Shown here one piece after another: positions 56,886-63,976 of a stretch of DNA of 64,000 nucleotides. Made by a program: the position numbers and the translations under genes. Below the pieces are notes generated by a model, which saw only the letters and a list, made by a program, of their open reading frames with translations, made no database searches and had not been told where the DNA came from. Where the stretch lies: assembly GCF_020171745.1 (NCBI RefSeq), contig NZ_JAIVAH010000003.1, forward strand, positions 41,970-105,969. The letters are read 5' to 3'. Source of the stretch: Prescottella equi. Its GTDB lineage: Bacteria > Actinomycetota > Actinomycetes > Mycobacteriales > Mycobacteriaceae. The first letter of the stretch is position 1; the number at the start of each line of letters is the position of its first letter.

Positions 56886-56960
56886 TGAAGCTCCTTTCCC
56901 ACAATCGGATTGCGGCAGGCAACAGATGGGACGTGATCCACGTCATAGAACCGGACTCGC

Positions 56961-56974
56961 TGACATACTGTCAA
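56961..56974. promoter_or_regulatory. TetR-type operator and monooxygenase promoter
   Basis: TGACATACTGTCA (56961-56973) is a palindrome with five-base arms, in the divergent region between the monooxygenase and tetR genes. On the minus strand its outer half forms TTGACA, a consensus -35 for the monooxygenase gene. The adjacent TetR protein is the obvious candidate ligand. Confidence 0.5.
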
Positions 56975-57032
56975 GCGAATGTTCGCGGGGGTGGAATCGG
57001 GCGCCTCCGTACGATGCGAGCGGAGGTGTGCG

Positions 57033-57662
57033 ATGAACGAGACCGAAGCAGTGCCCGCCAGGAAGACGACACTGCGGGACGAGCAGAAGCGACTGACACG
57101 TCGACGCCTCCTCGACTGCGCGCGGGACCTGTTCGCCGCGAACGGCTATGCGGCGGTCAAGATCGACGACATCGCCTCCGCGGCGGGCTGCAGCCGGGCC
57201 ACGTTCTACCTGCACTTCACCGGTAAGACCGACATCCTGCGCAAGATCGGATCCGAGTCGATGGACCCGCGCGCCGCATCCGTCTACGCCGATCTCGACG
57301 ACGTCCTGGGGACCGGTTCGCGCACCGAGTTCACCCACTGGGTCGAGCGCGCCATCGACTGGTTCGAGCGCAATCGCGCGATCCTGCCGGCATGGGACGA
57401 GGCCCTGGTCCTCGAGCCCGATTTCCGGGAGCCCGCCCGGGAAGCCATCGCGGCGCTACCGGACGCGATGCCGACCTACCTCACCCGCTGGGGCACCGAT
57501 CGCGAGCAGGAGGCGCGGCTCCGGATCGAACTGCTCGTCACACAACTCGAGCGGTTCTTCACCCGCTGGGCAGTGCAGGGCACGATCGAGATCCCCCGCG
57601 ACCAGGCCGCGGAGGTCCTCACCGACATCTGGTTCCCCGCCCTCACCCCACCGGCGAACTGA
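57033..57662 (+). CDS. TetR-family regulator of the divergent monooxygenase operon
   Basis: This 209-residue protein has an N-terminal HTH (RRRLLDCARDLFAANGYAAV then IDDIASAAGCSRATFYLHF) and a helical ligand-binding C-terminus. ATG 57033 has GGAGG six bases upstream. The divergent layout with a palindrome between suggests it represses the monooxygenase-hydrolase pair. Confidence 0.9.
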   Translation: MNETEAVPARKTTLRDEQKRLTRRRLLDCARDLFAANGYAAVKIDDIASAAGCSRATFYLHFTGKTDILRKIGSESMDPRAASVYADLDDVLGTGSRTEFTHWVERAIDWFERNRAILPAWDEALVLEPDFREPAREAIAALPDAMPTYLTRWGTDREQEARLRIELLVTQLERFFTRWAVQGTIEIPRDQAAEVLTDIWFPALTPPAN

Positions 57663-57696
57663 CGACGGTCAGGCTCCACTGCGTCGATGACGGCGG

Positions 57697-58464
57697 CTAC
57701 GCACCGAAGCGACGGTGCCGCGCGGCGTAGTCGCGCAGCGCCCTCAGGAAGTCGACGCGCCGGAACTCGGGCCAGTACGCCTCGGTGAACCAGATCTCCG
57801 AGTACGCGCTCTGCCACAACAGGAACCCCGACAGCCGCTGCTCCCCCGACGTGCGGATCACCAGATCAGGGTCGGGCTGACCCGACGTGTAAAGGTGACC
57901 GTCGATGCCCTCGACGCTCATGGCCTTGACGAGGTCGTCGCCGGTCAGCCCCTCGGCCAGCTTGTCGCGAAGCAGGGACTGGACGGCGTCGGCGATCTCC
58001 TGCCGGCCGCCGTAGCCGACGGCGACATTGACGTGCGTGCCCGTGCGGCCCCGCGTGCCCTCGGCAGCCTCTCGCAGCCGCCGCGCCTGATCCTCCGGCA
58101 GCAGGTCGAGCGTGCCGACGATCTTGACACTCCAGTTCTTGCCCGGCTTCGAGATCTCCTCGACGACCTCGGTGATGATCTCGAGGAGCGTGTCGAGTTC
58201 CTCGGGCTCGCGCCGCAGGTTCTCGGTGGAGAGCAGGTAGATGGTGGCCATCTCGATCCCGGCCGCATCACACCAGCGCAGCAGTTCCGCGATCTTGCGG
58301 GCGCCCATCCGGTGCCCGTGGCTGACGTCGGCGAACCCATTCTCCCGCGCCCAGCGGCGATTGCCGTCGCACATCACCGCCACATGGCGCGGATGCTGTA
58401 AACCGTCGAGACGGCGCAACAGCCGTCGCTCGTAGATGCTGTACAGCAGGCCGCGCAACTTCAC
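57697..58464 (-). CDS. uppS: Short-chain Z-isoprenyl diphosphate synthase (UppS family)
   Basis: This 255-residue cis-prenyltransferase has conserved regions HVAVMCDGNRRWARENGF (catalytic Asp), ELLRWCDAAGIEMATIYLLS, NVAVGYGGRQEIADAVQSL, and PDLVIRTSGEQRLSGFLLWQ with EIWFTEAYWPEF. The neighbourhood (hemolysin III, coaA region) matches the mycobacterial short-chain Z-FPP synthase rather than the second UppS paralogue. It supplies lipid carriers for cell-wall precursors. Start GTG 58464. Confidence 0.93.
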   Translation of the reverse strand: MKLRGLLYSIYERRLLRRLDGLQHPRHVAVMCDGNRRWARENGFADVSHGHRMGARKIAELLRWCDAAGIEMATIYLLSTENLRREPEELDTLLEIITEVVEEISKPGKNWSVKIVGTLDLLPEDQARRLREAAEGTRGRTGTHVNVAVGYGGRQEIADAVQSLLRDKLAEGLTGDDLVKAMSVEGIDGHLYTSGQPDPDLVIRTSGEQRLSGFLLWQSAYSEIWFTEAYWPEFRRVDFLRALRDYAARHRRFGA

Positions 58465-58565
58465 CTGGACATCACCACGGGATCAAAGACTACGCCGCGA
58501 ACGCGTCCCACCGGCGCCGAGCACCCGAGTGTCGCGCATGCCTCACTGCCGACACCCTTCCAGGT

Positions 58566-58577
58566 TACGGAACCGTA
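58566..58577. promoter_or_regulatory. Palindrome upstream of trhA, candidate operator
   Basis: TACGG-AA-CCGTA lies within a longer repeat-rich AT-richer region. GTAGGTT recurs at 58575-58581 and again about 15 bases later, and GTTAC occurs twice. The site is between divergent uppS and trhA and resembles TTACGG..CCGTAA-type TetR boxes. Confidence 0.35.
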
Positions 58578-58642
58578 GGTTACTGTTGCGTAGGTTTTGC
58601 GGAGACTGTCCCATCGAGCGGAACAACAGACAGGGGCACGGA

Positions 58643-59311
58643 ATGACGGCACTCGGACTCGACGACCTCCCGGTCAAGCCCCGCATGCGCGGATGGATCC
58701 ACGCATGGTCGCTGGTCGTCGCGATCCTCGCGAGCGCCGTGCTCGTCTCGCTCGCCTTCTCGATCGAGGGCCCGCGCGCCGGGATCGCGACCCTCGTCTA
58801 CGGCATCACCGTGTGCGGCCTGTTCGCGGTGAGCACGACGTATCACCGGATTCACTGGCACACGGTCCGCGCACGGACGTGGATGAAGCGCGCAGACCAC
58901 TCGATGATCTTCCTGTTCATCGCCGGCAGCTACACCCCGTTCGGCCTGCTGGCGCTGCCACCGCGCACCGGCGCCGCCCTACTGACGGTGGTGTGGTGCG
59001 GCGCGCTCGCCGGCGTCGCGTTGAAGATGCTGTGGCCCACCGCCCCTCGATGGGTCGGCGTCCCGCTCTATCTACTGCTCGGCTGGGCGATCATCCCGGT
59101 GGCCGGCGAACTCGTCCGCGAGGCCGGTGTCGCCCCGATGGTCCTGCTCGCCGTCGGAGGCGTCCTCTACAGCGTCGGCGCGATCCTCTACGCGACCAAA
59201 TGGCCGAATCCGTGGCCGCAGACATTCGGGCATCACGAGTTCTTCCACGCCGCAACCGCTGTCGCGGCCGTGTGCCACTTCGTCGCGGTCTGCCTCGTGG
59301 TGTTCGGGTAA
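58643..59311 (+). CDS. trhA: Hemolysin III / TrhA (PAQR-like) membrane protein
   Basis: This 222-residue, seven-helix protein has conserved histidine/aspartate positions STTYHRIHW, KRADHSMIFLFIAGSYTPFG and the C-terminal HHEFFHAATAVAAVCHF, the metal-site signature of this PAQR-related family. The hemolysin name is historical, and roles in membrane-fluidity control are known in other bacteria. ATG 58643 was chosen at the start of the first conserved cytoplasmic segment. It is divergent from uppS, as in mycobacteria. Confidence 0.93.
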   Translation: MTALGLDDLPVKPRMRGWIHAWSLVVAILASAVLVSLAFSIEGPRAGIATLVYGITVCGLFAVSTTYHRIHWHTVRARTWMKRADHSMIFLFIAGSYTPFGLLALPPRTGAALLTVVWCGALAGVALKMLWPTAPRWVGVPLYLLLGWAIIPVAGELVREAGVAPMVLLAVGGVLYSVGAILYATKWPNPWPQTFGHHEFFHAATAVAAVCHFVAVCLVVFG

Positions 59312-59405
59312 CCCCGCTCCCCGAAATCCCACCAAGCTCCGTAAAACGGTCTCGAAGCCCGCCCGGTCTGCCTACCCTGATCTGATCTGACCGGGGAGGA
59401 GCAGT

Positions 59406-60890
59406 GTGACAACCACCGAACGACCAGTAGGCGGAATCTCCAGGCTGGCACCGCAAGACGCCGAGTTCGTCTATCACGAGACCGAGGGTCATATCTCGAA
59501 CTCGACGGGCATCTATCTGTTCGACACCACCGCCGAGGCCGCGCCGATCACCCAGGCCGAGGCCATCGAATGGATGCGCGAGCGGCTCGGATACAGCGGG
59601 GTCTTCACGCGACGCCTGCGGCACGTCCCGATGTCTCTCGACTACCCGGTGTGGGTCCCCGACCCCACACTCGACCTCTCGAATCACGTGATCGTGGAAC
59701 GCGTCGACGGCCCCGGATGGGACGCGCTGCGCCACCACATCGCGAGATTCTCAGGCAAGCCACTGGACCTCACCCGCCCGCCGTGGCAGTTGCATTTCAT
59801 CACCGAGGTCACCGGCATCGAAGGCCTACCCGACCGGATGACGGTCGCCGTGCTTCGCTGCCACCACAGTTCCGGGGACGGCCTCGCCGCACGAGACTTG
59901 GCGTTGCGCATCTTCGGCAGGAACGAGACCCATCCGCCGCTTCCACGGGAGACCGGAAGCTGGTTCGCGCCGGTCGAGTTCGTGAAGGCGCTCGGCCGGA
60001 TCCCGGCAGGCTGGAGCGACTTCAGGCAGGGACTGACAGTCACCAAGGAAGCAGCAGACCGGGTGACCGAGCAGGTACGCGCCGGAACGATCGCGCCGCC
60101 CGGACCGAGACGCCCGGCAACCCGCTTCAACCACAAGCTGAGCGGTGACCTCACTTTCGACGTCGTGAGCTTCTCGCCGGACGACATCCGCACCGTCCAA
60201 TCGGCAGTCGAAGGCGCGACATTCAACGACGTTCTCCTGGCGACGATCTCCGGGGCACTGGCCGCCTACCTGTCCGAGAAGGGTGAAACGCCCCCGGGCT
60301 CGCTGGCGGCGGTAGTGCCGATGTCCCTACGCGGCACGCGACCCGGAGTTGCGGACCAACCGATCGACAACCGCGCGAACCATCTCGCGTTGATGAGCGT
60401 TGACTTGCACACCGATGTCGGTGATCCGCTCGAACGGTTGCGCACGATCAACGCGTCCGTCCGCGCCGAGAAGAACCGCCACCGCAATCCCGACGTCCAG
60501 ACCGCAGCCACCCGGATCGAGTCGTCGCCGGCCTGGCTGCTGCAACTGGTCGGCAAACTCATGCACCTACGCAAGCAACCTGAAGGCACCGTCGAAACCG
60601 TCAACACCATGGTCAGCAACATCCCGTGGACCGGCGACGATCTCGTTCTGCGCGGCGCACCCCTCGCCCGCAGTTTCGGAATCCTCGGGGTCATCGACAA
60701 CGTCGGATTGCGACATCTGATCGTGTCGCATCACGGCGACGAGATCGAGATCTCGTTCTGTGCCGATACCGCGATGATGCCGGATACGGACCGATATCGG
60801 GAACTGCTGACCGCGTCCTTCCGCGAGTTGGTCAAGTGTTCAGAAAGCCCTGACCACAAGCGTTTCCGCGATTCACAACAAATTTCATGA
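59406..60890 (+). CDS. WS/DGAT (wax ester synthase/diacylglycerol acyltransferase)
   Basis: This 494-residue acyltransferase has the catalytic motif HHSSGDG (His153-Gly159; HHxxxDG). Other family blocks are ISRLAPQDAEFVYHETEG, WVPDPTLDLSNHVIVERV, the PLDLTRPPWQLH block, and late SNIPWTGDDLVLRGAPL. It makes storage triacylglycerol or wax esters at the membrane. GTG 59406 follows GGGGAGGAG. Directly downstream is the small-peptide cluster, with a possible separate promoter, so a functional tie is uncertain. Confidence 0.93.
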   Translation: MTTTERPVGGISRLAPQDAEFVYHETEGHISNSTGIYLFDTTAEAAPITQAEAIEWMRERLGYSGVFTRRLRHVPMSLDYPVWVPDPTLDLSNHVIVERVDGPGWDALRHHIARFSGKPLDLTRPPWQLHFITEVTGIEGLPDRMTVAVLRCHHSSGDGLAARDLALRIFGRNETHPPLPRETGSWFAPVEFVKALGRIPAGWSDFRQGLTVTKEAADRVTEQVRAGTIAPPGPRRPATRFNHKLSGDLTFDVVSFSPDDIRTVQSAVEGATFNDVLLATISGALAAYLSEKGETPPGSLAAVVPMSLRGTRPGVADQPIDNRANHLALMSVDLHTDVGDPLERLRTINASVRAEKNRHRNPDVQTAATRIESSPAWLLQLVGKLMHLRKQPEGTVETVNTMVSNIPWTGDDLVLRGAPLARSFGILGVIDNVGLRHLIVSHHGDEIEISFCADTAMMPDTDRYRELLTASFRELVKCSESPDHKRFRDSQQIS

Positions 60891-60905
60891 AACCGACCCA
60901 ATGCC

Positions 60906-60934
60906 TTGAACCGCTTGTTACCGTTCCGTATGTC
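60906..60934 (+). promoter_or_regulatory. Candidate promoter of the first peptide pair
   Basis: TTGAAC (60906-60911), a 17-base spacer and TATGTC (60929-60934) lie 100 bases before the first peptide ATG and just after the WS/DGAT stop. The -10 is only a partial match. Confidence 0.35.
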
Positions 60935-61034
60935 AGGGGGCGAATAACCCAGGGCGGGGACTGCGGTATTCGATCCGAAACAGGTGAATCCGGATCTCTA
61001 CCCGATCACTACACGACATCTTCAGGAGGACACT

Positions 61035-61226
61035 ATGGGTTCACTCCAGGGAATCATGGGCGCGCTCGTCGAGGGCGGTTTCGGCTCGCTGGGCGCCGAC
61101 GGGCTGCTCGGCACGTTCATCGGCTCCGCCGAGTCGGCCATCCAGGGCGGACTCGGTTCGCTCGGCGACCTGGTCGAAATCGGCTTCGGTTCGATCGAGA
61201 GTTTCTCGGCCGCCCCGCCGAAGTAA
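61035..61226 (+). CDS. Peptide 1A (63 residues), PorA/PorH-like small mycomembrane peptide candidate
   Basis: The sequence begins MGSLQGIMGALVEGGFGSLG and ends SIESFSAAPPK. It has no signal peptide and is Gly/Leu/Ser-rich, with FGSLG, LGSLG and FGSI spaced 12-24 residues apart and a net negative charge. AGGAGG five bases before the ATG fixes the start. A longer frame beginning at 60984 lacks a ribosome site. It is the first gene of a pair whose partner starts 101 bases downstream. Several serines could be acyl acceptors. The call rests on size, composition and context, not on detected homology. Confidence 0.7.
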   Translation: MGSLQGIMGALVEGGFGSLGADGLLGTFIGSAESAIQGGLGSLGDLVEIGFGSIESFSAAPPK

Positions 61227-61327
61227 TTCACAGCAAACCGAATTCCGGCTTCGACTCCAGATCTAGATGCTTCTGAGTCGGCAGTGAATCAGTTCCGAAG
61301 CCACACTCACCCCAGGTAAGGAGAATC

Positions 61328-61444
61328 ATGGGATCCGTATACGAAGCCCTCGGCGTCTTCACCGGCAGCGCCGGCCCCGCGATCACCAAGGTGGTCAACT
61401 CCCTCTTCGCTCTGAGCGGCGGCACGAATCCGATGGAGAAGTAA
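61328..61444 (+). CDS. Peptide 1B (38 residues), PorA-like small peptide candidate
   Basis: The sequence begins MGSVYEALGVFTGSAGPAIT and ends SGGTNPMEK. AAGGAG lies four bases before the ATG. From memory, the N-terminal VYExLG followed by an SG/GS segment resembles corynebacterial PorA, the best clue to the nature of the cluster. It is a single amphipathic helix candidate and has no signal sequence. A strong terminator begins 33 bases after its stop. Too short for the usual gene callers' length limits. Confidence 0.7.
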   Translation: MGSVYEALGVFTGSAGPAITKVVNSLFALSGGTNPMEK

Positions 61445-61477
61445 CTCCGTCGGCATCGATGCCACGACAGAAACGCC

Positions 61478-61511
61478 TATCGGGGCTCGCGCGAAAGCGC
61501 GGGCCCCGATA
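61478..61511 (+). terminator. Terminator after peptide pair 1
   Basis: Fifteen paired bases (61478-61492 with 61497-61511; one G-U pair) close a GAAA tetraloop. This is a very stable hairpin marking the end of the first peptide transcript. Confidence 0.88.
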
Positions 61512-61845
61512 TGTATGTGCGGAACACCCGCCCTGACGCACCTCCCTGGCGCAGTCAGCGTCAGCAGCGTTCCACTGAGGAGCGCGAATCCAAGACTCGA
61601 ACATTCGGTCGGACAACATGATCGGGCACAAAGACCCTAGCTGCGACCGCCTTGCGGTCAAACATTCGACCAATTTACGAAACTGGTACAAACGTCGCAA
61701 CGAAACCTCTATGTTTCGCCACTTGATCTTGATAGCGTCTCCGCCTGTCAAGTCGCGACTGCTCGCGACCGCTGACTGGTGCCCAAATCCAGGGCTCGCA
61801 CTCGGGGATGGGGCCAATCATGGAACACGAAATCAGGAGGCGCAC
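61512..61845 (+). promoter_or_regulatory. Intergenic region before peptide pair 2 with two palindromes
   Basis: This 334-base, comparatively AT-rich region has no coding support. It contains GACCGC-CTT-GCGGTC (61645-61659) and CGAAAC-CTCTAT-GTTTCG (61701-61718), both perfect palindromes 41 bases apart. They look like operator sites or small hairpins in the 5' region of pair 2. A promoter is expected here because pair 1 ends in a terminator. Confidence 0.45.
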
Positions 61846-62004
61846 ATGTCAGCTCTCGTCAACCCGTACCTCGGCGTGATCAACCACGTTCTGGCGGTCC
61901 TCTCCAGCGCGGCAGCAGCACCGTTCGGTTCGATCGGTGGCGCACTCGAAGACGGCGTCGCCGGCATCACTGCGAGCCTCACGGCCACCGGCTCGCTGGG
62001 CTGA
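61846..62004 (+). CDS. Peptide 2A (52 residues), small mycomembrane peptide candidate
   Basis: The sequence begins MSALVNPYLGVINHVLAVLS and continues SAAAAPFGSIGG, ending TASLTATGSLG. It is hydrophobic with Ala/Ser/Gly runs and the FGSI and GSLG motifs shared with peptide 1A. AGGAGG at five-base spacing fixes the ATG at 61846, and the longer frame upstream has no ribosome site. It is the first gene of pair 2, with 101 bases to peptide 2B. It has no signal peptide, and export would need a non-classical route as for PorA/PorH. Confidence 0.7.
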   Translation: MSALVNPYLGVINHVLAVLSSAAAAPFGSIGGALEDGVAGITASLTATGSLG

Positions 62005-62105
62005 TCTCCCAGAATCACCTTCAGCCTGCGGGAATCGACTTCGCTCGCCGCGAACCGCTTCTTCGCGGGCTATCGAAAACACTCACCCGATTACTTAGGA
62101 GCATC

Positions 62106-62228
62106 ATGGGGTCCATCGAGGCACTCAACAACCTGTTCGTCGGCAGCCTGCACAACAACCTCGAGAGCATCGCTGCCATCCTCTCCGCACTGAGCGGCGG
62201 CAACGTCGGCAGCACCATCCTGACGTAA
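62106..62228 (+). CDS. Peptide 2B (40 residues), small mycomembrane peptide candidate
   Basis: The sequence begins MGSIEALNNLFVGSLHNNLE and ends SGGNVGSTILT. AGGAG lies four bases before the ATG. The 5' flank shares ACACTCACCC (about 25-27 bases upstream) and ATCATGGG with the flank of peptide 1B, and both proteins contain a late ALSGG. Pairs 1 and 2 therefore look like ancient duplicates. A terminator hairpin follows 12 bases after the stop. Confidence 0.7.
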   Translation: MGSIEALNNLFVGSLHNNLESIAAILSALSGGNVGSTILT

Positions 62229-62240
62229 GCATCGTTATTT

Positions 62241-62276
62241 CACACGGCGCCGTGCCTTCAGGTGCGGCGCCGTGTG
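62241..62276 (+). terminator. Terminator after peptide pair 2
   Basis: A 12-bp perfect stem CACACGGCGCCG (62241-62252, partner 62265-62276) can extend by four more pairs to a TTCA loop. Confidence 0.85.
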
Positions 62277-62384
62277 GCATCTATACGTATCCCGGCCCAT
62301 CTCCTAGACTCCTGGCGCGGCGCACGGTCGGTCCTGACGTCCGCCGGACCTCCTGCTACGCCGGCGTAAAGGACATCGAAAACC

Positions 62385-63425
62385 ATGAGTCGCGGCAGTA
62401 TCCACCAGCACAGCATGCGCACAACGCGATTCGCGTGCGCCCTCGCGTTCACCGCCGCACTGGCGACGGTCTCCGTAGCCACCGCGCCCGCATCCTTCGC
62501 CGGGGGCGTGCCCGCGCAGGCCGCGGCGTCGCAGGACGGTAAGGCCTCGATCGTCGCGTCCACCAACGTTTCCGATCGCCTGGTCCTGATGACCGTCGCG
62601 TCGCCGGCCATGGGCCGCGACGTCCCGGTGTACGTACTGACCCCGGCCGACCGGAGCCAGCCCCGCGGAGTCCTGTACCTGCTGGACGGCAACTCGGGGA
62701 AGCCCGAGAGCACCAACTGGCTCGACCCGGCCAAGGGCAATGCGCAGGAGTTCTACGCCGACAAGAACATCAACGTGGTGCTGCCGGTCGGCGGCACCGG
62801 CAGCCTCTACCAGGACTGGGCCCAGGACAACCCGAAGTTCGGGCGTGTCCAGTGGGAGACGTTCCTGGCGAAGGAGCTTCCCCCGCTGGTCGATGCCCAG
62901 TTCCAGACCAACGGCCGCAACGTGATCAGTGGAATCTCCTCCGGCGCACAGGGCGCCCTGATGCTCGCCGCGCGCTACCCCGATCTGTACGACGGCGCCG
63001 CGGGCTACAGCGGCTGCTATCTCACCGAGGGCCCGATCGGTAAGACTCTCACCGATCTGATCGTGTTGAACGGCAACGGCAACGCCGACCTCATGTGGGG
63101 ACCGCAGGGCGGGGCAGCCTGGACCGACCACGACATGTTCCGCAACGCGCACCGCCTGGCCGGCAAGAAGGTCTATCTCTCCTCCGGCAGCGGACTCCCC
63201 GGCCCGTACGAGACCCTCGACAAGCCCGGACTCGCCGACACCGTCGTGGTCGGCGGCCTCCTCGAGGCCGGGTCGAACCTCTGCACCGATCAGCTCGCAC
63301 AGGCGCTTCGGGACGCCGGCGCCGATGTCACCCGCAGCGCGCAGCCGGTCGGCGTCCACGCGTGGGGCTACTGGCGCGACGAGCTCGGCCGATCGTGGCC
63401 GACGATCGAGTCCGCCCTCCGGTAA
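62385..63425 (+). CDS. Antigen-85-type mycoloyltransferase (exported)
   Basis: This 346-residue alpha/beta-hydrolase has a signal peptide (about residues 11-39, TAPASFAG region). The nucleophile elbow is GISSGA with Ser185, followed by ALMLAARYPDLYDGAAGYSG. The catalytic-His block HAWGYWRDELGRSWP (His325) corresponds to the HSWEYWGxxL block of Ag85/Fbp proteins. Cys211 and Cys300 may pair. These enzymes move mycolic acids from trehalose monomycolate to arabinogalactan, to trehalose or, in corynebacteria, to small porin peptides. ATG 62385 has AAAGGA 11 bases upstream, and ATG 62415 lacks a site. It sits between peptide pairs 2 and 3, so a peptide-acylating role is inferred. Confidence 0.85.
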   Translation: MSRGSIHQHSMRTTRFACALAFTAALATVSVATAPASFAGGVPAQAAASQDGKASIVASTNVSDRLVLMTVASPAMGRDVPVYVLTPADRSQPRGVLYLLDGNSGKPESTNWLDPAKGNAQEFYADKNINVVLPVGGTGSLYQDWAQDNPKFGRVQWETFLAKELPPLVDAQFQTNGRNVISGISSGAQGALMLAARYPDLYDGAAGYSGCYLTEGPIGKTLTDLIVLNGNGNADLMWGPQGGAAWTDHDMFRNAHRLAGKKVYLSSGSGLPGPYETLDKPGLADTVVVGGLLEAGSNLCTDQLAQALRDAGADVTRSAQPVGVHAWGYWRDELGRSWPTIESALR

Positions 63426-63590
63426 CAGTTGAACCCACTGTCGACCGAACAATTGGTATCGACAGGACGAACCGACCGTTCGTTGCTAGGGTGCGACAGG
63501 TACGCGCAATTGCGCGTGCAGAACTCGGCACTCGCATTTCTGTTGGGACCCCGACAGGAACGTGTGGCCGCAAACTGTCGGGAGAAAGAA

Positions 63591-63704
63591 ATGGGTTCCT
63601 TAGCGAGCATCTTCGATTCCGTCCAGTCGATCGACCTGGCGGGAAGCACGGTCAAGGCCATCCTCGATTGGCTGGGTGGCGTCGTCACGAGCAGCGAAGC
63701 CTGA
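63591..63704 (+). CDS. Peptide 3A (37 residues), small mycomembrane peptide candidate
   Basis: The sequence begins MGSLASIFDSVQSIDLAGST and ends LDWLGGVVTSSEA. GGGAGAAAG precedes the ATG at 63591. It has an amphipathic helical pattern, acidic net charge, a single Trp and several Ser, and no signal peptide. It is the first gene of pair 3 and directly follows the mycoloyltransferase gene by 165 bases. A longer in-frame upstream extension has no ribosome site. Confidence 0.68.
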   Translation: MGSLASIFDSVQSIDLAGSTVKAILDWLGGVVTSSEA

Positions 63705-63735
63705 CCCGGCCCACGCCTCGCCCGATGACCTGTGT

Positions 63736-63754
63736 GTGATCGCGTCGCGATCAC
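63736..63754. repeat. Perfect inverted repeat inside peptide pair 3
   Basis: GTGATCGC-GTC-GCGATCAC lies between peptides 3A and 3B. The three-base loop makes it either a small hairpin (partial terminator or mRNA stabiliser) or an operator. Confidence 0.5.
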
Positions 63755-63823
63755 GACCCGATTCGCATCATTCGACTGGCAGTGCCTCCCGTGGAGGCCT
63801 GCAAACAATCCGGAGGTTGGAAA

Positions 63824-63940
63824 ATGAGCTCGCTTGCAGACCTGGTCAAGATCCCCGTGATGAGCATCGATGCCATCGGCGTCGGCCTGCTCAACTCGTT
63901 CCGTAACTTGATCGATTTTGCCGGCCTCGCCCTCAGCTGA
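63824..63940 (+). CDS. Peptide 3B (38 residues), small mycomembrane peptide candidate
   Basis: The sequence begins MSSLADLVKIPVMSIDAIGV and ends LIDFAGLALS. GGAGG lies seven bases before the ATG. Unlike its neighbours it carries one Lys and one Arg. The C-terminal FAGLALS ends with Ser, and from memory corynebacterial PorH is also modified near its C-terminus. The gene lies below normal gene-calling length. A terminator hairpin begins 36 bases after the stop. Confidence 0.68.
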   Translation: MSSLADLVKIPVMSIDAIGVGLLNSFRNLIDFAGLALS

Positions 63941-63976
63941 GGTCACGCCGCAACGAGTACGTCAGCGAACGCCGTG

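Noticed and set aside
54415..56946. An 843-codon minus-strand frame joining the hydrolase to upstream sequence
   Set aside because: The upstream 460 codons are in a different phase from the FMO reading frame and show no family motif. Only the hydrolase part is real, beginning at GTG 55554.
61035..63940. The small peptides as ESX/WXG100 substrates, type I toxins or phenol-soluble modulins
   Set aside because: They lack a WxG turn and the roughly 100-residue length. No antisense antitoxin RNA or dedicated exporter is visible. The pairing and mycoloyltransferase context suit a mycomembrane role better.
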